Numbered from the stretch's first letter, positions 9,584 to 19,617 are shown. The stretch: DNA of 64,000 nucleotides from Pedobacter sp. (GCA_031119475.1 JAVHXV010000002.1:1-64000); one strand, 5' to 3'. Notes: generated by a model not told the origin, from the sequence alone. Numbers and translations are program-made.

Positions 9584-11239
9584 TTAATTCGGCTTCCAGT
9601 TTTCCTTTAGCGACACCGTACGGTTAAAGATCAATCGATCCGGACTCGAATCCTCATCGACACAGAAATAACCTTTTCTGATAAATTGATAGCCCAATCC
9701 CTGTTCAGCTTTAGCCAGATGGGGCTCAATATAAGCCCTTTCGATTACTGCCATGCTCAATGGGTTTAGGTATTCCTTAAAATCACCTTCTTCCGCATCA
9801 GGAGATTCGACGCTGAACAGGCGGTCGTACAGCCTTACTTCGGCAGTTGCTGCATGTGGCGCACTTACCCAATGGATCGTGCCCTTCACATGGAGGCCGC
9901 TGGTATCTGATCCGCTTTTCGATTCTGGGATATAGGTACAATGGATTTCTGTCACGCCCCCATTTTCGTCCTTCTTAAAACTTTCACACTTGACAATGTA
10001 GGCAAATTTTAACCTGACCATCGCCCCTGGCGCCAAACGGAACCATTTTTTTGAGGGCTCTTCCATAAAGTCTTCACGCTCGATCCAGAGTTCGTGGCTA
10101 AAAGGAATTTCGCGTGTACCGCCCTTATCCTCTGCTTCAGGATTATTATCACCGATCAGGATTTCACTCCTATCGGCAGGATAGTTCGTAATGATCAGCT
10201 TGATCGGATCCAATACGGCCATGGCCCTCGTAGCCCTTTTGTTCAGGTCTTCACGGATACAAAATTCCAATAGGCCCAATTCGATCAGGTTTTCACGTTT
10301 GGCAATACCAATGCGCTCACAAAATTCCCGAATGCTTTCTGGCGTGTAGCCCCTCCTGCGCAATCCGCTTATGGTTGGCATCCGTGGGTCGTCCCATCCA
10401 CTTACCAAACCTTCGGTAACCAGCTGCAATAACTTGCGTTTGCTCATCACGGTATAGGTAAGGTTCAGGCGGGCAAATTCATATTGTTTGGATGGAAAAA
10501 TCTCCAGTTGGGCAATAAACCAATCATACAGTTCCCGATGTGCCACATATTCGAGTGTACAGATAGAATGCGTAATGTTTTCGATGCTATCGCTCTGTCC
10601 ATGCGCAAAATCATACATCGGATAGATGCACCAGGCATCTCCGGTGCGGTGGTGGTGGGCATGTTTGATCCTATAGATGATGGGATCGCGCATCAGCATA
10701 TTCGGACTGGTTAGATCTATTTTGGCCCTTAAAGTGCAGGCACCATCTGGAAACTCGCCATTTCTCATGCTGTTAAAGAGCGAAAGATTTTCTTCGATGC
10801 TGCGATCGCGGTAGGTGCTCGCTTTTCCGGCTACGGTAGGCGTTCCCTTTTGTTCGGCAATTTCTTCAGCAGTGCTGTGATCTACATAGGCCAATCCCTT
10901 TTCGATCAGTTTAATGGCAAATCCAAATAGCTGGTCGAAATAATCGGAGGCATACAGTTCATTCTTCCACTCGAAACCCAGCCAATGGATGTCCTCTTGC
11001 TGGCTATTTACATATTCGGTTTTCTCGGTTACCGGATTGGTATCGTCGAAACGCAGGTTGGTATAGCCACCATATTTTTGTGTCAGTCCAAAATTTAGGC
11101 AGATGGCCTTGGCATGGCCGATATGCAGATATCCATTGGGTTCCGGTGGAAACCTGGTCACCAAAGTTTCGTATTTCCCACTTTTTAAATCACCCTCTAT
11201 CAGTTCTTCAATAAAGTTCAATGATTTCTCTTCGCTCAT
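9584..11239 (-). CDS. glnS: Glutaminyl-tRNA synthetase
   Basis: A 551-residue class I synthetase that charges tRNA-Gln. It has the HIGH motif at about residues 39-42 in PEPNGYLHIGHAKA, a KMSKS-equivalent in VMSKRKLLQLV, and the C-terminal beta-barrel anticodon-binding region that distinguishes GlnRS from bacterial GluRS. The length matches E. coli GlnRS. A separate GluRS gene at 53.6-55.1 kb supports direct glutaminylation in this organism. Confidence 0.95.
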   Translation of the reverse strand: MSEEKSLNFIEELIEGDLKSGKYETLVTRFPPEPNGYLHIGHAKAICLNFGLTQKYGGYTNLRFDDTNPVTEKTEYVNSQQEDIHWLGFEWKNELYASDYFDQLFGFAIKLIEKGLAYVDHSTAEEIAEQKGTPTVAGKASTYRDRSIEENLSLFNSMRNGEFPDGACTLRAKIDLTSPNMLMRDPIIYRIKHAHHHRTGDAWCIYPMYDFAHGQSDSIENITHSICTLEYVAHRELYDWFIAQLEIFPSKQYEFARLNLTYTVMSKRKLLQLVTEGLVSGWDDPRMPTISGLRRRGYTPESIREFCERIGIAKRENLIELGLLEFCIREDLNKRATRAMAVLDPIKLIITNYPADRSEILIGDNNPEAEDKGGTREIPFSHELWIEREDFMEEPSKKWFRLAPGAMVRLKFAYIVKCESFKKDENGGVTEIHCTYIPESKSGSDTSGLHVKGTIHWVSAPHAATAEVRLYDRLFSVESPDAEEGDFKEYLNPLSMAVIERAYIEPHLAKAEQGLGYQFIRKGYFCVDEDSSPDRLIFNRTVSLKENWKPN

Positions 11240-11358
11240 AAAAATTCCAATTATAGCTTCAAAGTTAACAACAATAAGGGTATTTTAAGGTTGTTTTTTA
11301 GCCTTTGCTGATAAAACCGCTATTTTCTTTACATTTACACCCTACTTTGAAATCAAAT

Positions 11359-11778
11359 ATGAACAAAACATTGAACAGGCCCATACGGGTGCTAGTTGCA
11401 AAAGTTGGTTTGGATGGACATGATCGTGGCGCGAAGGTAATTGCGACCTCACTTCGCGATGCCGGGATGGAAGTAATTTACACCGGCCTCAGGCAAACGC
11501 CTGAAATGGTAGTCAACACTGCACTACAGGAAGATGTAGATGCCATCGGGATTTCGATCCTTTCTGGTGCGCACATGACTGTTTTTCCAAAGATCATGAC
11601 CTTGATGAAAGAGAAGGAAATGACCGATGTTTTGTTGACTGGTGGCGGTATCATTCCAGAAAAAGACATGCAAAAATTACAGGAAAGCGGCGTGGGCACA
11701 CTTTTCCCACCGGGAACGGCCATGGCGACCATCGTTTCCTATATCCAAGATTGGGTAGTTACCAATAGAAATTTTTAA
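11359..11778 (+). CDS. Cobalamin-binding domain protein (mutase small-subunit-like)
   Basis: A stand-alone 139-residue B12-binding domain. It contains the base-off/His-on motif DGHDRG (Asp-x-His-x-x-Gly) in [18 protein letters not shown], then the ISILSGAH and LTGGGIIP segments that line the cobalamin tail, as in the C-terminus of methylmalonyl-CoA mutase. The start at [10 protein letters not shown] is preferred because the 18 residues before it do not resemble the family. No catalytic TIM-barrel partner is adjacent; an enoyl-CoA hydratase follows after one base. It may pair with a distant mutase subunit. Confidence 0.87.
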   Translation: MNKTLNRPIRVLVAKVGLDGHDRGAKVIATSLRDAGMEVIYTGLRQTPEMVVNTALQEDVDAIGISILSGAHMTVFPKIMTLMKEKEMTDVLLTGGGIIPEKDMQKLQESGVGTLFPPGTAMATIVSYIQDWVVTNRNF

Positions 11779-11779
11779 T

Positions 11780-12562
11780 ATGGCAGACTTACAGGTACGT
11801 TCAGAAATAAAAGATCAGATTTTATACCTGACCATTAATAGGGAGCAAAAATTAAATGCCTTGAATAGGGCTGTGCTTAGCGAGCTCGCAGTAATTATCG
11901 CCGATGCGGCGAATAACAATGAGGTAAGGGGAATTTTACTGACCGGCGCAGGAGAAAAAGCTTTTGTGGCCGGTGCGGATATTGCTGAATTCCAAAACTA
12001 TAGCCTGGAAGAAGGTAAAGAATTGGCCAAAACTGGTCATGAACAAGTTTTTAATGCGATTGCAAACTGCCCTAAACCCATTGTAGCTGCCATTAACGGG
12101 TTCGCTTTGGGGGGTGGACTTGAGCTCGCCATGGCCTGTCACATCCGTGTAGCCAGCGAAAACGCAAAATTGGGGCTACCTGAAGTTACTTTGGGCCTTA
12201 TTCCAGGATATGGTGGCACCCAGCGCCTCACCCAATTGGTGGGCAGGGGAATTGCCATCGAAATGATCACTACCGCAGAAATGATCACGGCAGAAAAAGC
12301 ATTAGCTATCGGCCTGGTCAACCATGTGGTGCCACAATCGGAATTGATCGCCAAAGCCGAAGAAATTTTATCAAAAATTAGATCAAGGGCACCATTGGCC
12401 ATTGCAAGTGCAATCAAAGCGGTAAATGCTTCGCTCCAAACAGACGTAAACGCCTATGAAACAGAAATCGAAGAATTTGGCAATTGTTTCCAGACCCAAG
12501 ACTTTAAAGAGGGCGTAAGCGCCTTTTTGGAAAAGCGAAAAGCTAATTTTAGCGGGAAATAG
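11780..12562 (+). CDS. Enoyl-CoA hydratase/isomerase family protein
   Basis: A 260-residue crotonase-fold protein. The oxyanion-hole region appears as AFVAGADIAEF and INGFALGGGLELAMACH. The two catalytic glutamates of the hydratases are visible at GGGLE and at LPEVTLGLIPGYGGTQRL, so it is probably an active hydratase such as a short-chain (crotonyl-CoA) type. It is co-transcribed with the B12-binding protein, which suggests acyl-CoA catabolism or rearrangement. The exact acyl substrate cannot be read from sequence. Confidence 0.9.
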   Translation: MADLQVRSEIKDQILYLTINREQKLNALNRAVLSELAVIIADAANNNEVRGILLTGAGEKAFVAGADIAEFQNYSLEEGKELAKTGHEQVFNAIANCPKPIVAAINGFALGGGLELAMACHIRVASENAKLGLPEVTLGLIPGYGGTQRLTQLVGRGIAIEMITTAEMITAEKALAIGLVNHVVPQSELIAKAEEILSKIRSRAPLAIASAIKAVNASLQTDVNAYETEIEEFGNCFQTQDFKEGVSAFLEKRKANFSGK

Positions 12563-12736
12563 TCGGTAGTTATAATTTTTAGTTCGACTATTGACCATAA
12601 ACTTCTCTCTAGCAACAGATTACCTTGTCCTCCGTGCCAGCGGGTAGCCAAATATACCAATTGGCGGGTATGGTTTTGTTTGCAGGTCATCAACATCTTT
12701 GTGATGACAAATAATTGCAAACAAACTCAAACAAAC

Positions 12737-13264
12737 ATGAAAAAATTAGTATTCACACTACTTGCTGGCGCACTTTTGCTGGCAAACATCAACCTTAGGG
12801 CACAAGAGGTAAGCGGCTTTAGGTTTGGCATCGGCCTAGAAGGAGCATTGCCCGTAAATGGCCTGGCTGGTTATGATTATGGAGGAGGTGCAACCCTAAG
12901 GTTTGGCAAAGGTGTAGCCGAAAACATCGACGTTACCCTTACAGGTGGCATTATGGGCTTCATCCCTAAAGATATCAGTCCAACAATCGATACCAAAGCA
13001 GCCCTATTTTTCCCGATCAAGGCAGGCGGTAGGTACATGATTTCCAAAAATTTCTATGCCATGGCCGAAGCAGGTGTTACTGTAGTCAAAACCTTTTTGC
13101 CAAAAGTAACAGGAACATCTGGAAGCTTTACTTCGGTTAACTCCAGTAGCTTTACTTATGCGCCAGGACTAGGCGTAAGGTTTGGTGGATTGGATATTGG
13201 TGCGCGATACGAAGGCCTTGATGGTGCAGGGTTTTTCGGCGTAAGGTTGGGCTACGATTTTTAG
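12737..13264 (+). CDS. Small outer-membrane beta-barrel protein
   Basis: A 175-residue exported protein starting MKKLVFTLLAGALLLA with signal cleavage after RAQ. The mature part has alternating hydrophobic and polar strands, glycine-rich turns and a C-terminal FFGVRLGYDF ending in Phe, as expected for an eight-stranded outer-membrane barrel. The ATG at 12737 is chosen because the signal peptide begins there. Function unknown. It is followed by a clear hairpin terminator. Confidence 0.75.
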   Translation: MKKLVFTLLAGALLLANINLRAQEVSGFRFGIGLEGALPVNGLAGYDYGGGATLRFGKGVAENIDVTLTGGIMGFIPKDISPTIDTKAALFFPIKAGGRYMISKNFYAMAEAGVTVVKTFLPKVTGTSGSFTSVNSSSFTYAPGLGVRFGGLDIGARYEGLDGAGFFGVRLGYDF

Positions 13265-13286
13265 TGCGGACGAACAGGAGGATAAA

Positions 13287-13312
13287 GGCATCTCGTTAGG
13301 GATGCTTTTTTT
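13287..13312 (+). terminator. Intrinsic terminator after the beta-barrel gene
   Basis: GCATC (13288-13292) pairs with GATGC (13301-13305) across an 8-base loop, followed by seven T residues. It sits 25 bases after the stop. Confidence 0.75.
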
Positions 13313-13439
13313 ATGAGATCACCTTTATGCTTATCGACAATTGTAGTACAAGTAAAATTTATATAAAAAAGTGTAGAAAATATTTCCCAAATCAAATAAT
13401 TCTCTATATTTAGCTATTTATAAGGTAAGTAGCACAGAC

Positions 13440-14861
13440 ATGAAAAAAATATTGATCGTAGACGATGAAGTAAATATCGGATTATTGCTTTCGAAATTTT
13501 TAACCAAAAACTCCTTCAGTGTAGAGACAGCCGTAAGCGGAAATGCCGCATTGGATTACCTGTCCAGGCAAAAATTTGACCTGGTACTTTGCGATTACAG
13601 GTTGGAAGATACCGATGGAAAAACGATGTTGGTCAAGATCAAGGAAAAATATCCAAGCACTGGAGTCATCATCATTACCGGTTATTCCGACATTAAATTG
13701 GCAGTAGAACTGATCAAGTTAGGTGCATACGATTACATTACCAAACCGCTTTATCCAGATGAGATCCTAAATACCATCAATAAGGCCATCGAAACGCAGA
13801 TGGCACTCAATGAGAATGCTACAGAGCCCGCCGTTGAAAACAAAAAGAGCAAAAATACCAAGGCACAGGCCGAAACTGGAGAATTTGTAGTGGGCCAAAG
13901 CAGTGCCTCTAAAGAGCTCATGAAACAGATCATGCTGGTGGCACCAACTTCTTACAGCGTAATCCTGACCGGTGAAAGCGGAACAGGCAAAGAATCGGTA
14001 GCGAAGACCATCCACCTTAACAGTGCCCGAAAAGATAAGCCCTTTATTGCCATGGATTGTGGTTCTTTAACCAAGGAATTGGCCGGAAGCGAATTCTTTG
14101 GTCATGAAAAAGGCTCTTTTACAGGTGCACTCTATACCAAGATCGGACATTTTGAAATGGCCAACGGGGGAACGTTATTTTTGGACGAAGTCGGCAACTT
14201 GTCTTATGAAATCCAGGCTGCCTTATTGAGGACCGTACAAGAAAGAAAGATCAAAAGAATTGGCAGCACCAAAGAAATAGACCTTGATGTGAGGATCATT
14301 GTGGCAACCAATGAAAATTTTGGCGAGGCCATGCAAAAAGGCAAATTTCGGGAAGACTTGTATCACCGCTTTAACGAATTTTCTATCCATTTGCCGCCAT
14401 TGAACCAGCGGGGAAGCGACATCATGGTTTTTGCGCATACCTTCTTAATGAAGGCGAACGAAGAACTGAACAGAAATGTACAAGGATTTTCTCCTGAAGT
14501 GGAAGAATGCTTCCTGACCTATAATTGGCCTGGAAATGTGAGGGAAATCAAAAATGTGGTGAGGAGGGCAACCTTATTGACCGAAACGGAAGAGATCCAA
14601 TTAAAAGCCCTGCCTTTAGAAATTTCTACCTATGCCAAGGCCACAGCGATTGAAAATGCCGTTGAAAATGCCATCAGCCGATCTGCGGCACCTGCCAGTC
14701 GTACGCGCGATCTAAAAAACGCAGCATTGGAAGCAGAATATGATACCATCCTTAGCGTACTGAGGGAAGTGAATTTCAATAAATCCAAGGCTGCCAAAAT
14801 CCTGAATATCGATAGAAAAACGCTTTACAACAAGATGAAGGCCATTGATCTGGATAATTAG
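13440..14861 (+). CDS. Sigma-54-dependent response regulator (NtrC family)
   Basis: A 473-residue regulator. The receiver domain (1-120) has the acidic pair Asp8/Asp9, phospho-acceptor Asp52 in LCDYRL and the conserved Lys in TKPL. The AAA+ domain (about 150-390) has Walker A GESGTGKE, the sigma-54 contact loop as GSFTGA (usual GAFTGA with A to S) and Walker B GGTLFLDEVG. A Fis-type helix-turn-helix closes the protein (NKSKAAKILNIDRKTLYNKM). It should activate sigma-54 promoters when phosphorylated. No partner kinase is adjacent. Confidence 0.93.
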   Translation: MKKILIVDDEVNIGLLLSKFLTKNSFSVETAVSGNAALDYLSRQKFDLVLCDYRLEDTDGKTMLVKIKEKYPSTGVIIITGYSDIKLAVELIKLGAYDYITKPLYPDEILNTINKAIETQMALNENATEPAVENKKSKNTKAQAETGEFVVGQSSASKELMKQIMLVAPTSYSVILTGESGTGKESVAKTIHLNSARKDKPFIAMDCGSLTKELAGSEFFGHEKGSFTGALYTKIGHFEMANGGTLFLDEVGNLSYEIQAALLRTVQERKIKRIGSTKEIDLDVRIIVATNENFGEAMQKGKFREDLYHRFNEFSIHLPPLNQRGSDIMVFAHTFLMKANEELNRNVQGFSPEVEECFLTYNWPGNVREIKNVVRRATLLTETEEIQLKALPLEISTYAKATAIENAVENAISRSAAPASRTRDLKNAALEAEYDTILSVLREVNFNKSKAAKILNIDRKTLYNKMKAIDLDN

Positions 14862-14873
14862 CGGAAAGCCCAC

Positions 14874-15042
14874 AGCCCAAAGCGAAAAGCGGAAAGCGGA
14901 AAGTGAAGGCAAAACGAAAGCATAAATTTAATGTGATGTTCATCTAGGTTTTTTAGGTTCGCTCATTGTTCTTTGCTCTTTGTTCTTTGTTCTCTTCCCT
15001 ATGCGCTTTGTTCTTTGCTCTTTGCTCTTTGCTCAAACAATT
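14874..15042. repeat. Intergenic 7-bp-period tracts (AGCGGAAA and TTTGCTC types)
   Basis: The gap after the NtrC-like gene holds two degenerate tandem tracts with a period near seven bases. One is purine-rich (AGCGGAA-like, about 14874-14905). The other is pyrimidine-rich (TTTGCTC/TTTGTTC, about 14966-15034). They are partly complementary to each other and could pair as a loose hairpin. No gene is visible in this gap. Confidence 0.75.
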
Positions 15043-15081
15043 TAAGGGTTTTTGATATTTATATAGTAATCTAAGGCTCCT

Positions 15082-16134
15082 ATGTCCATCTTTAGCTATA
15101 AACAGCGCAATTACATTACCCTGGTCATTATTATTGCCCTGGGTTGTCTGATTGCCTACTCACTGACCGGAATTTTCGGCTCTTTATTGAGTACGCTGGT
15201 ACTTTACACCATTTTACGTCCGGGATACATTTTTTTAACAGAAGTAAAAGGCTGGAAGCGTAGTTTTACTGCCATTCTGCTGCTTTTTATTTCCATTATT
15301 GTGCTGGTACTCCCATTCTATGCGCTGAGCAGTATGGTGATCGAAAAAATTACCGAACTTAAAAACGACCAGATCTATTTCAAAAACCTGTTGTACAAGA
15401 TCCAACACCTGCTTCCAGTGGGCAGCAATGTGCAGCAGATCATAGAAGACGGATTAAAAAGCGTTGGTACCTGGGCCACAGGACTGTTCCCCTCACTGAT
15501 TTCAGGGATCTTTAACATTGTACTCGGCCTATTGTTGATGTATTTCCTGCTTTATTTTATGCTGGTAGAGCGTGAAGCCTTCGAACGTGCCTTGGTAAAA
15601 TATGCACCGTTCCGTGAGCAAAATGCCTATCGCTTCGCCGAAGAAATGCGCAACACCACCTATGCGAATGTAGTCGGACAGGGTTTCATCGCATTGGTGC
15701 AAGGCTCCTTACTGAGCCTGGCCTTTTATGTGCTGGGCTACAACGATCCGCTGTTTTGGGGAGTAGTCACCACTTTCATTTCACTGGTTCCTTTGCTCGG
15801 TCCACCCGTAATTTTTGTGCCTGCTGCCCTGTTGCAGCTGGCCGATGGAAATAATTTCGCCGCCTGGGCCATGCTGATCTTTGGTTTCGTGATCATCATC
15901 AATATCGATAATGTGCTGAGGTTCATGATCGCGAAAAAAATGGGCAACATCCATCCCATCATCACCGTTTTGGGCGTGGTGATCGGTATTCCGCTATTTG
16001 GTATCTTAGGATTGGTTTTTGGACCCCTACTTCTTTCGTATTTCTTTTTGTTGATCAAAATATATGAAACAAGTGCCATGGCCAGCGAAAGATTGGAAAG
16101 AATTAAAACAATTCAGGATGCAGAGGAGTTATGA
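15082..16134 (+). CDS. AI-2E family transporter (PerM-like)
   Basis: A 350-residue inner-membrane protein with about eight hydrophobic helices: two pairs near the N-terminus (residues 10-80), a soluble stretch (about 85-135), then helices to the C-terminus, with the family-typical loop around SLVPLLGPPVIFVPAAL. Family members have been linked to autoinducer-2 export or sodium/proton exchange; which applies here is unknown. It leads a run of short membrane-associated genes (YtxH, holin-like). Confidence 0.85.
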   Translation: MSIFSYKQRNYITLVIIIALGCLIAYSLTGIFGSLLSTLVLYTILRPGYIFLTEVKGWKRSFTAILLLFISIIVLVLPFYALSSMVIEKITELKNDQIYFKNLLYKIQHLLPVGSNVQQIIEDGLKSVGTWATGLFPSLISGIFNIVLGLLLMYFLLYFMLVEREAFERALVKYAPFREQNAYRFAEEMRNTTYANVVGQGFIALVQGSLLSLAFYVLGYNDPLFWGVVTTFISLVPLLGPPVIFVPAALLQLADGNNFAAWAMLIFGFVIIINIDNVLRFMIAKKMGNIHPIITVLGVVIGIPLFGILGLVFGPLLLSYFFLLIKIYETSAMASERLERIKTIQDAEEL

Positions 16135-16246
16135 AAGAGACGAGAGACAGTAGATGGAATGGGAAATGGTTGTATAAGACTGTAATCTTCAGCTAACCAT
16201 CGACTATAACAGTAAACAAAATTATAAACCATAAAAATTAAAGATC

Positions 16247-16513
16247 ATGAGTGATAATTCAAAAGTTTTGGTTGCGCTTTTAGCGGGTTTAGCTGCGGGA
16301 GCGGCATTGGGATTGTTGTTTGCGCCTGATAAAGGAAGCGAGACAAGGGACAAATTGGGCCAATCGTTAAAAGATTTCGGCGATTCGATCAAAGACCGTG
16401 CTGCTGATGAGATCAATAACCTGAGTGCATTGAAAGACAAGGTTGTCGATTCGATAAAAAGCAAACTACGTGATGTTGAAGATGAATATTCTTCAGAAGT
16501 AGAAAACGTTTGA
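16247..16513 (+). CDS. YtxH domain-containing protein
   Basis: An 88-residue protein with one N-terminal hydrophobic helix (VLVALLAGLAAGAALGLLFAP) followed by a charged helical tail rich in Asp, Lys and Ser (GSETRDKLGQSLKDFGDSI). This is the YtxH/gas-vesicle-like stress protein pattern. It probably sits at the membrane with a cytoplasmic coiled tail. It lies 21 bases upstream of the holin-like gene and is likely co-transcribed. Confidence 0.85.
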   Translation: MSDNSKVLVALLAGLAAGAALGLLFAPDKGSETRDKLGQSLKDFGDSIKDRAADEINNLSALKDKVVDSIKSKLRDVEDEYSSEVENV

Positions 16514-16534
16514 TCGGTTTAACAACGATAGATA

Positions 16535-16918
16535 ATGGAAGAGAACAAAGAAAAAGACCTGGAAACCCTATTTGCCGATGCCAAGGTCTATCTTGAAACA
16601 CGGATAGAATACACCAAGCTATCGGCTGTAGAAAAAGGCTCCAAGATATTCGCAGATCTGATTACCAATGCAGCGGTGATCATCAGTTTTGTATTGGCAT
16701 TCTTGTTTGCATCCTTTACCTTGGCCCTTTATCTTTCAACCGTATTTGGAAGCCATACTGCAGGCTTTGGATGTGTGGCAGGTATTTATTTATTGCTATC
16801 TATTATTGTTTACTTAACCAAAGACAATTTTATAGAACGTTTCTTGGTGAACATCTTCATCAGGAAATATTTTGATAAAGTGGCTGATAAAAAAGAATTC
16901 GATGAAGATAAATTATAA
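16535..16918 (+). CDS. Phage-holin-III-like membrane protein
   Basis: A 127-residue protein with an acidic amphipathic N-terminus, two strong membrane helices (about 45-75 and 80-105) and a charged C-terminus. The pattern matches the holin superfamily III proteins that accompany YtxH genes in bacterial chromosomes. These are not normally phage genes, and nothing else here suggests a prophage. Its 3-prime end overlaps the next gene by 17 bases. Confidence 0.7.
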   Translation: MEENKEKDLETLFADAKVYLETRIEYTKLSAVEKGSKIFADLITNAAVIISFVLAFLFASFTLALYLSTVFGSHTAGFGCVAGIYLLLSIIVYLTKDNFIERFLVNIFIRKYFDKVADKKEFDEDKL

Positions 16919-17342
16919 CGATATCAACACTTTAGGCGATCTCCAGGCCCAGATCCATCGGTTGAAGCACGATTATGAGGAAAAGGGATTGCTGTTGAAA
17001 ACGGATGCCAAAAACTATGTGAAACAGTTTACACTTGGCAACCTGATCAAGAAATATGCTACGCCAAGCGGATTCTTAAAGCTTGATGAAAAAACAAATA
17101 TCAGCAGCAAGATCATGTCGGTCGTATTGCCACTACTTTTAAACAAGACGATCTTTAGGGGCTCCGGGCTCATTACCAAGGCCCTAGCGGCGATGGTCTC
17201 TGGAAAAGTGGGCCAACAACTGGATGGAGAGCACCTCTCTGGCGTATTCAACATGGTGAAATCCCTGTTCAAGGGGAAAAAATCAAAAAAAGAAAATGCC
17301 TTTGTAGATTATGGCATTCCGCCTGATAGCGAGACTTATTAA
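16902..17342 (+). CDS. Hypothetical protein, YtxH/holin cluster
   Basis: A 146-residue protein of no recognised family. It starts at MKINYNDINTL inside the end of the holin-like gene (17-base overlap), which implies translational coupling. The first 45 residues are a charged helix (LGDLQAQIHRLKHDYEEKG). The middle is moderately hydrophobic (IMSVVLPLLLNKTIF and LITKALAAMVSGKVGQ), and the end is Lys-rich. It probably associates with the membrane or its cluster partners. Confidence 0.7.
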   Translation: MKINYNDINTLGDLQAQIHRLKHDYEEKGLLLKTDAKNYVKQFTLGNLIKKYATPSGFLKLDEKTNISSKIMSVVLPLLLNKTIFRGSGLITKALAAMVSGKVGQQLDGEHLSGVFNMVKSLFKGKKSKKENAFVDYGIPPDSETY

Positions 17343-17375
17343 CAAAAAACCAGCTCAAAAAGCTGGTTTTTTTGT
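17342..17375. terminator. Bidirectional intrinsic terminator
   Basis: The arms at 17342-17355 (AAAACCAGCT core) and 17361-17375 (AGCTGGTTTT core) pair perfectly across a CAAAA loop, with an A-run on one side and a T-run on the other. It separates two convergent transcription units and can stop both. Confidence 0.9.
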
Positions 17376-17396
17376 TCCAATTACCTAATTAGCACA

Positions 17397-19148
17397 TTAG
17401 CTAATCAAATCGGTTTTAATCCTCAGCTCCTTCAACTGCTTTTCATCAATAGTACTAGGGCTATCGATCATTACATCACGTCCTGAATTATTTTTAGGGA
17501 AGGCCATCACGTCCCTGATGCTGTCAAGCCCTGCAAATAGGGAGCAAAGGCGATCGAAGCCAAAGGCGATGCCACCGTGTGGCGGTGCACCAAATTCAAA
17601 GGCCTCCAGTAAAAACCCGAACTGTTTTTGGGCTTCCTCTTTACTAAAACCTAAATGTTTAAACATTAATGATTGCAGTTCACGGTCGTGGATCCTAATG
17701 GAGCCACCGCCAATTTCTGTTCCATTTAGCACCATGTCATAGGCATTGGCGCGGACTTCACCGGGTTTGGTATCCAATAGTGCAATATCTTCTGGCTTTG
17801 GCGAGGTAAATGGATGGTGCATGGCGTGGTAGCGCTCAGTTTCTTCGTCCCATTCCAATAACGGAAAATCCAATACCCAAAGTGCCGCAAATTTATCTTT
17901 ATCCCGTAAGCCCAAACGGTTGCCCATTTCCAGACGCAATTCACCAAGTTGTTTGCGCACTTTGTCTATTCCTCCAGCCATGACCAATACCAAGTCGCCA
18001 GGTTCTGTTTGGCAGGCAGCTGCCCATTTGGCCAGTTCTTCTTCGTTATAAAACTTATCTACAGATGATTTTAAGGTACCATCATCATTGTGGCGCATAT
18101 AGATCAATCCGGTAGCCCCAATCTGCGGGCGTTTGATAAAATCTGTCAATTCATCCAACTGCTTGCGGGTATAATGCGCGCAGCCTTTCGCGTTGATCGC
18201 AATCACAAGCGCTGCCTTGTCAAATACGGCAAAGTCCTTTCCTTTTACGACTTCATTCAGTTCAATAAATTGCATGTCGAAACGTGTATCTGGTTTATCC
18301 GACCCATATAGCCGCATGGCATCTGCATATTGCATGCGCGGTACTTCAGGAAGATCGTAATTCCGAACTTCCTTAAAGAGTGTCCTGATCAATCCCTCAA
18401 ATATGTTCAAAATGTCTTCCTGTTCAATAAATGACATTTCACAATCGATCTGCGTAAATTCTGGCTGCCGATCTGCGCGCAGGTCTTCATCCCTAAAACA
18501 CTTTACAATCTGAAAATAACGATCAAATCCAGACACCATTAGCAATTGCTTAAACGTTTGCGGCGATTGTGGCAGCGCATAGAATTCGCCTGCGTTCATA
18601 CGGCTCGGCACCACAAAATCCCTAGCGCCTTCTGGGGTAGATTTGATCAATACAGGTGTTTCGACTTCTATAAAATTCAATCCGTCCAAATACCTGCGTA
18701 CCGATTGTGCCATGCGGTGGCGCAGCACAAGGTTGTTCCTTACCGGGTTCCGGCGCAAGTCTAAATAGCGATATTTCATCCGGAGGTCATCACCCCCATC
18801 CGTTTTATCATCGATCAAAAATGGTGGTAATTTTGCTTCGTTCAATACTTCCAAAGCCGAAACCTTGATCTCGATATCCCCAGTTGGGATATCTTTATTT
18901 TTATTGGAGCGCTCTACCACCGTACCGCTCACCTTGATTACGTACTCTCTGCCAAGCGTTCTCGCATCGGCGCACAAGGCCTCATTATCGTTCATGTTAA
19001 AAACGAGTTGGGTAATGCCATAACGGTCACGGATGTCGATAAAAGTCATCCCGCCCAGATCCCTGGAATTGTGCATCCAACCACACAGGGTTACGTTTTC
19101 GCCTAGGTTTTGTAGCGTCAAAGCGCCGCAAGTTGTTGTTCTTAACAT
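17397..19148 (-). CDS. aspS: Aspartyl-tRNA synthetase
   Basis: A 583-residue class II synthetase. It has an N-terminal OB-fold anticodon-binding domain (about 1-110), motif 2 ([19 protein letters not shown]), a bacterial GAD insertion (about 285-420) and motif 3 ([14 protein letters not shown]). The length is that of bacterial AspRS. Whether it is discriminating or non-discriminating cannot be settled by eye. A strong terminator follows. Confidence 0.95.
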   Translation of the reverse strand: MLRTTTCGALTLQNLGENVTLCGWMHNSRDLGGMTFIDIRDRYGITQLVFNMNDNEALCADARTLGREYVIKVSGTVVERSNKNKDIPTGDIEIKVSALEVLNEAKLPPFLIDDKTDGGDDLRMKYRYLDLRRNPVRNNLVLRHRMAQSVRRYLDGLNFIEVETPVLIKSTPEGARDFVVPSRMNAGEFYALPQSPQTFKQLLMVSGFDRYFQIVKCFRDEDLRADRQPEFTQIDCEMSFIEQEDILNIFEGLIRTLFKEVRNYDLPEVPRMQYADAMRLYGSDKPDTRFDMQFIELNEVVKGKDFAVFDKAALVIAINAKGCAHYTRKQLDELTDFIKRPQIGATGLIYMRHNDDGTLKSSVDKFYNEEELAKWAAACQTEPGDLVLVMAGGIDKVRKQLGELRLEMGNRLGLRDKDKFAALWVLDFPLLEWDEETERYHAMHHPFTSPKPEDIALLDTKPGEVRANAYDMVLNGTEIGGGSIRIHDRELQSLMFKHLGFSKEEAQKQFGFLLEAFEFGAPPHGGIAFGFDRLCSLFAGLDSIRDVMAFPKNNSGRDVMIDSPSTIDEKQLKELRIKTDLIS

Positions 19149-19227
19149 GCTTAAAATAAGTTTTCGAGCCGCAAAAATACAATAAGTTTTTTAAAGTTGG
19201 GCGCAAAGCCAGCACGACCCAAATCAA

Positions 19228-19587
19228 TCAACAAGATAAGGTATCGAGCGCTTCGGCAATCGTGCCCACAAAATTTACATGGCCCAATTTGTTGCTCTCC
19301 AACATGAAATCCCTAAAGCTCTTGCTTTCAAATTTCGAAAAGTCTCCAATGATGGCCAAGCCTAGTCTGTAGTTGGAGAATTTCTGCAAGATTTCTCCAG
19401 CAATGCCCGTTTTCAAGTCAAAAAAAGCACCATCAATATTCTGCAGATGAAGGATAACCTTGTCGAAGCCCCTATAATAGGCATTTCCAACGAGATCTGT
19501 TCCATCTGCAACATTCGCAATCAGGATGCCTTTTGCACGTAATTCGACTAGTCTAAATTGATTAATTTCATGCTCGATCATTTCCAT
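19228..19587 (-). CDS. DUF4180 domain-containing protein
   Basis: A 119-residue cytoplasmic protein starting MEMIEHEINQF. It has alternating beta and helical segments (ILIANVADGTDLVGNAYY, KVILHLQNIDGAFFDLKTGIAGEILQKF, LGLAIIGDFSKF), the pattern of the DUF4180 family, whose function is unknown. The frame stays open further upstream, but that part lies inside an interspersed repeat, so the start at 19587 is chosen. It belongs to the same fold class as STAS-like proteins by eye, which is a guess. Confidence 0.7.
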   Translation of the reverse strand: MEMIEHEINQFRLVELRAKGILIANVADGTDLVGNAYYRGFDKVILHLQNIDGAFFDLKTGIAGEILQKFSNYRLGLAIIGDFSKFESKSFRDFMLESNKLGHVNFVGTIAEALDTLSC

Positions 19588-19617
19588 TGCACAAAGATAG
19601 CAAATGTTCAGGCCAGG

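Noticed and set aside
16247-17342. A prophage remnant suggested by the holin-like protein
   Set aside because: No other phage gene is nearby; YtxH plus holin-superfamily genes are ordinary chromosomal neighbours.
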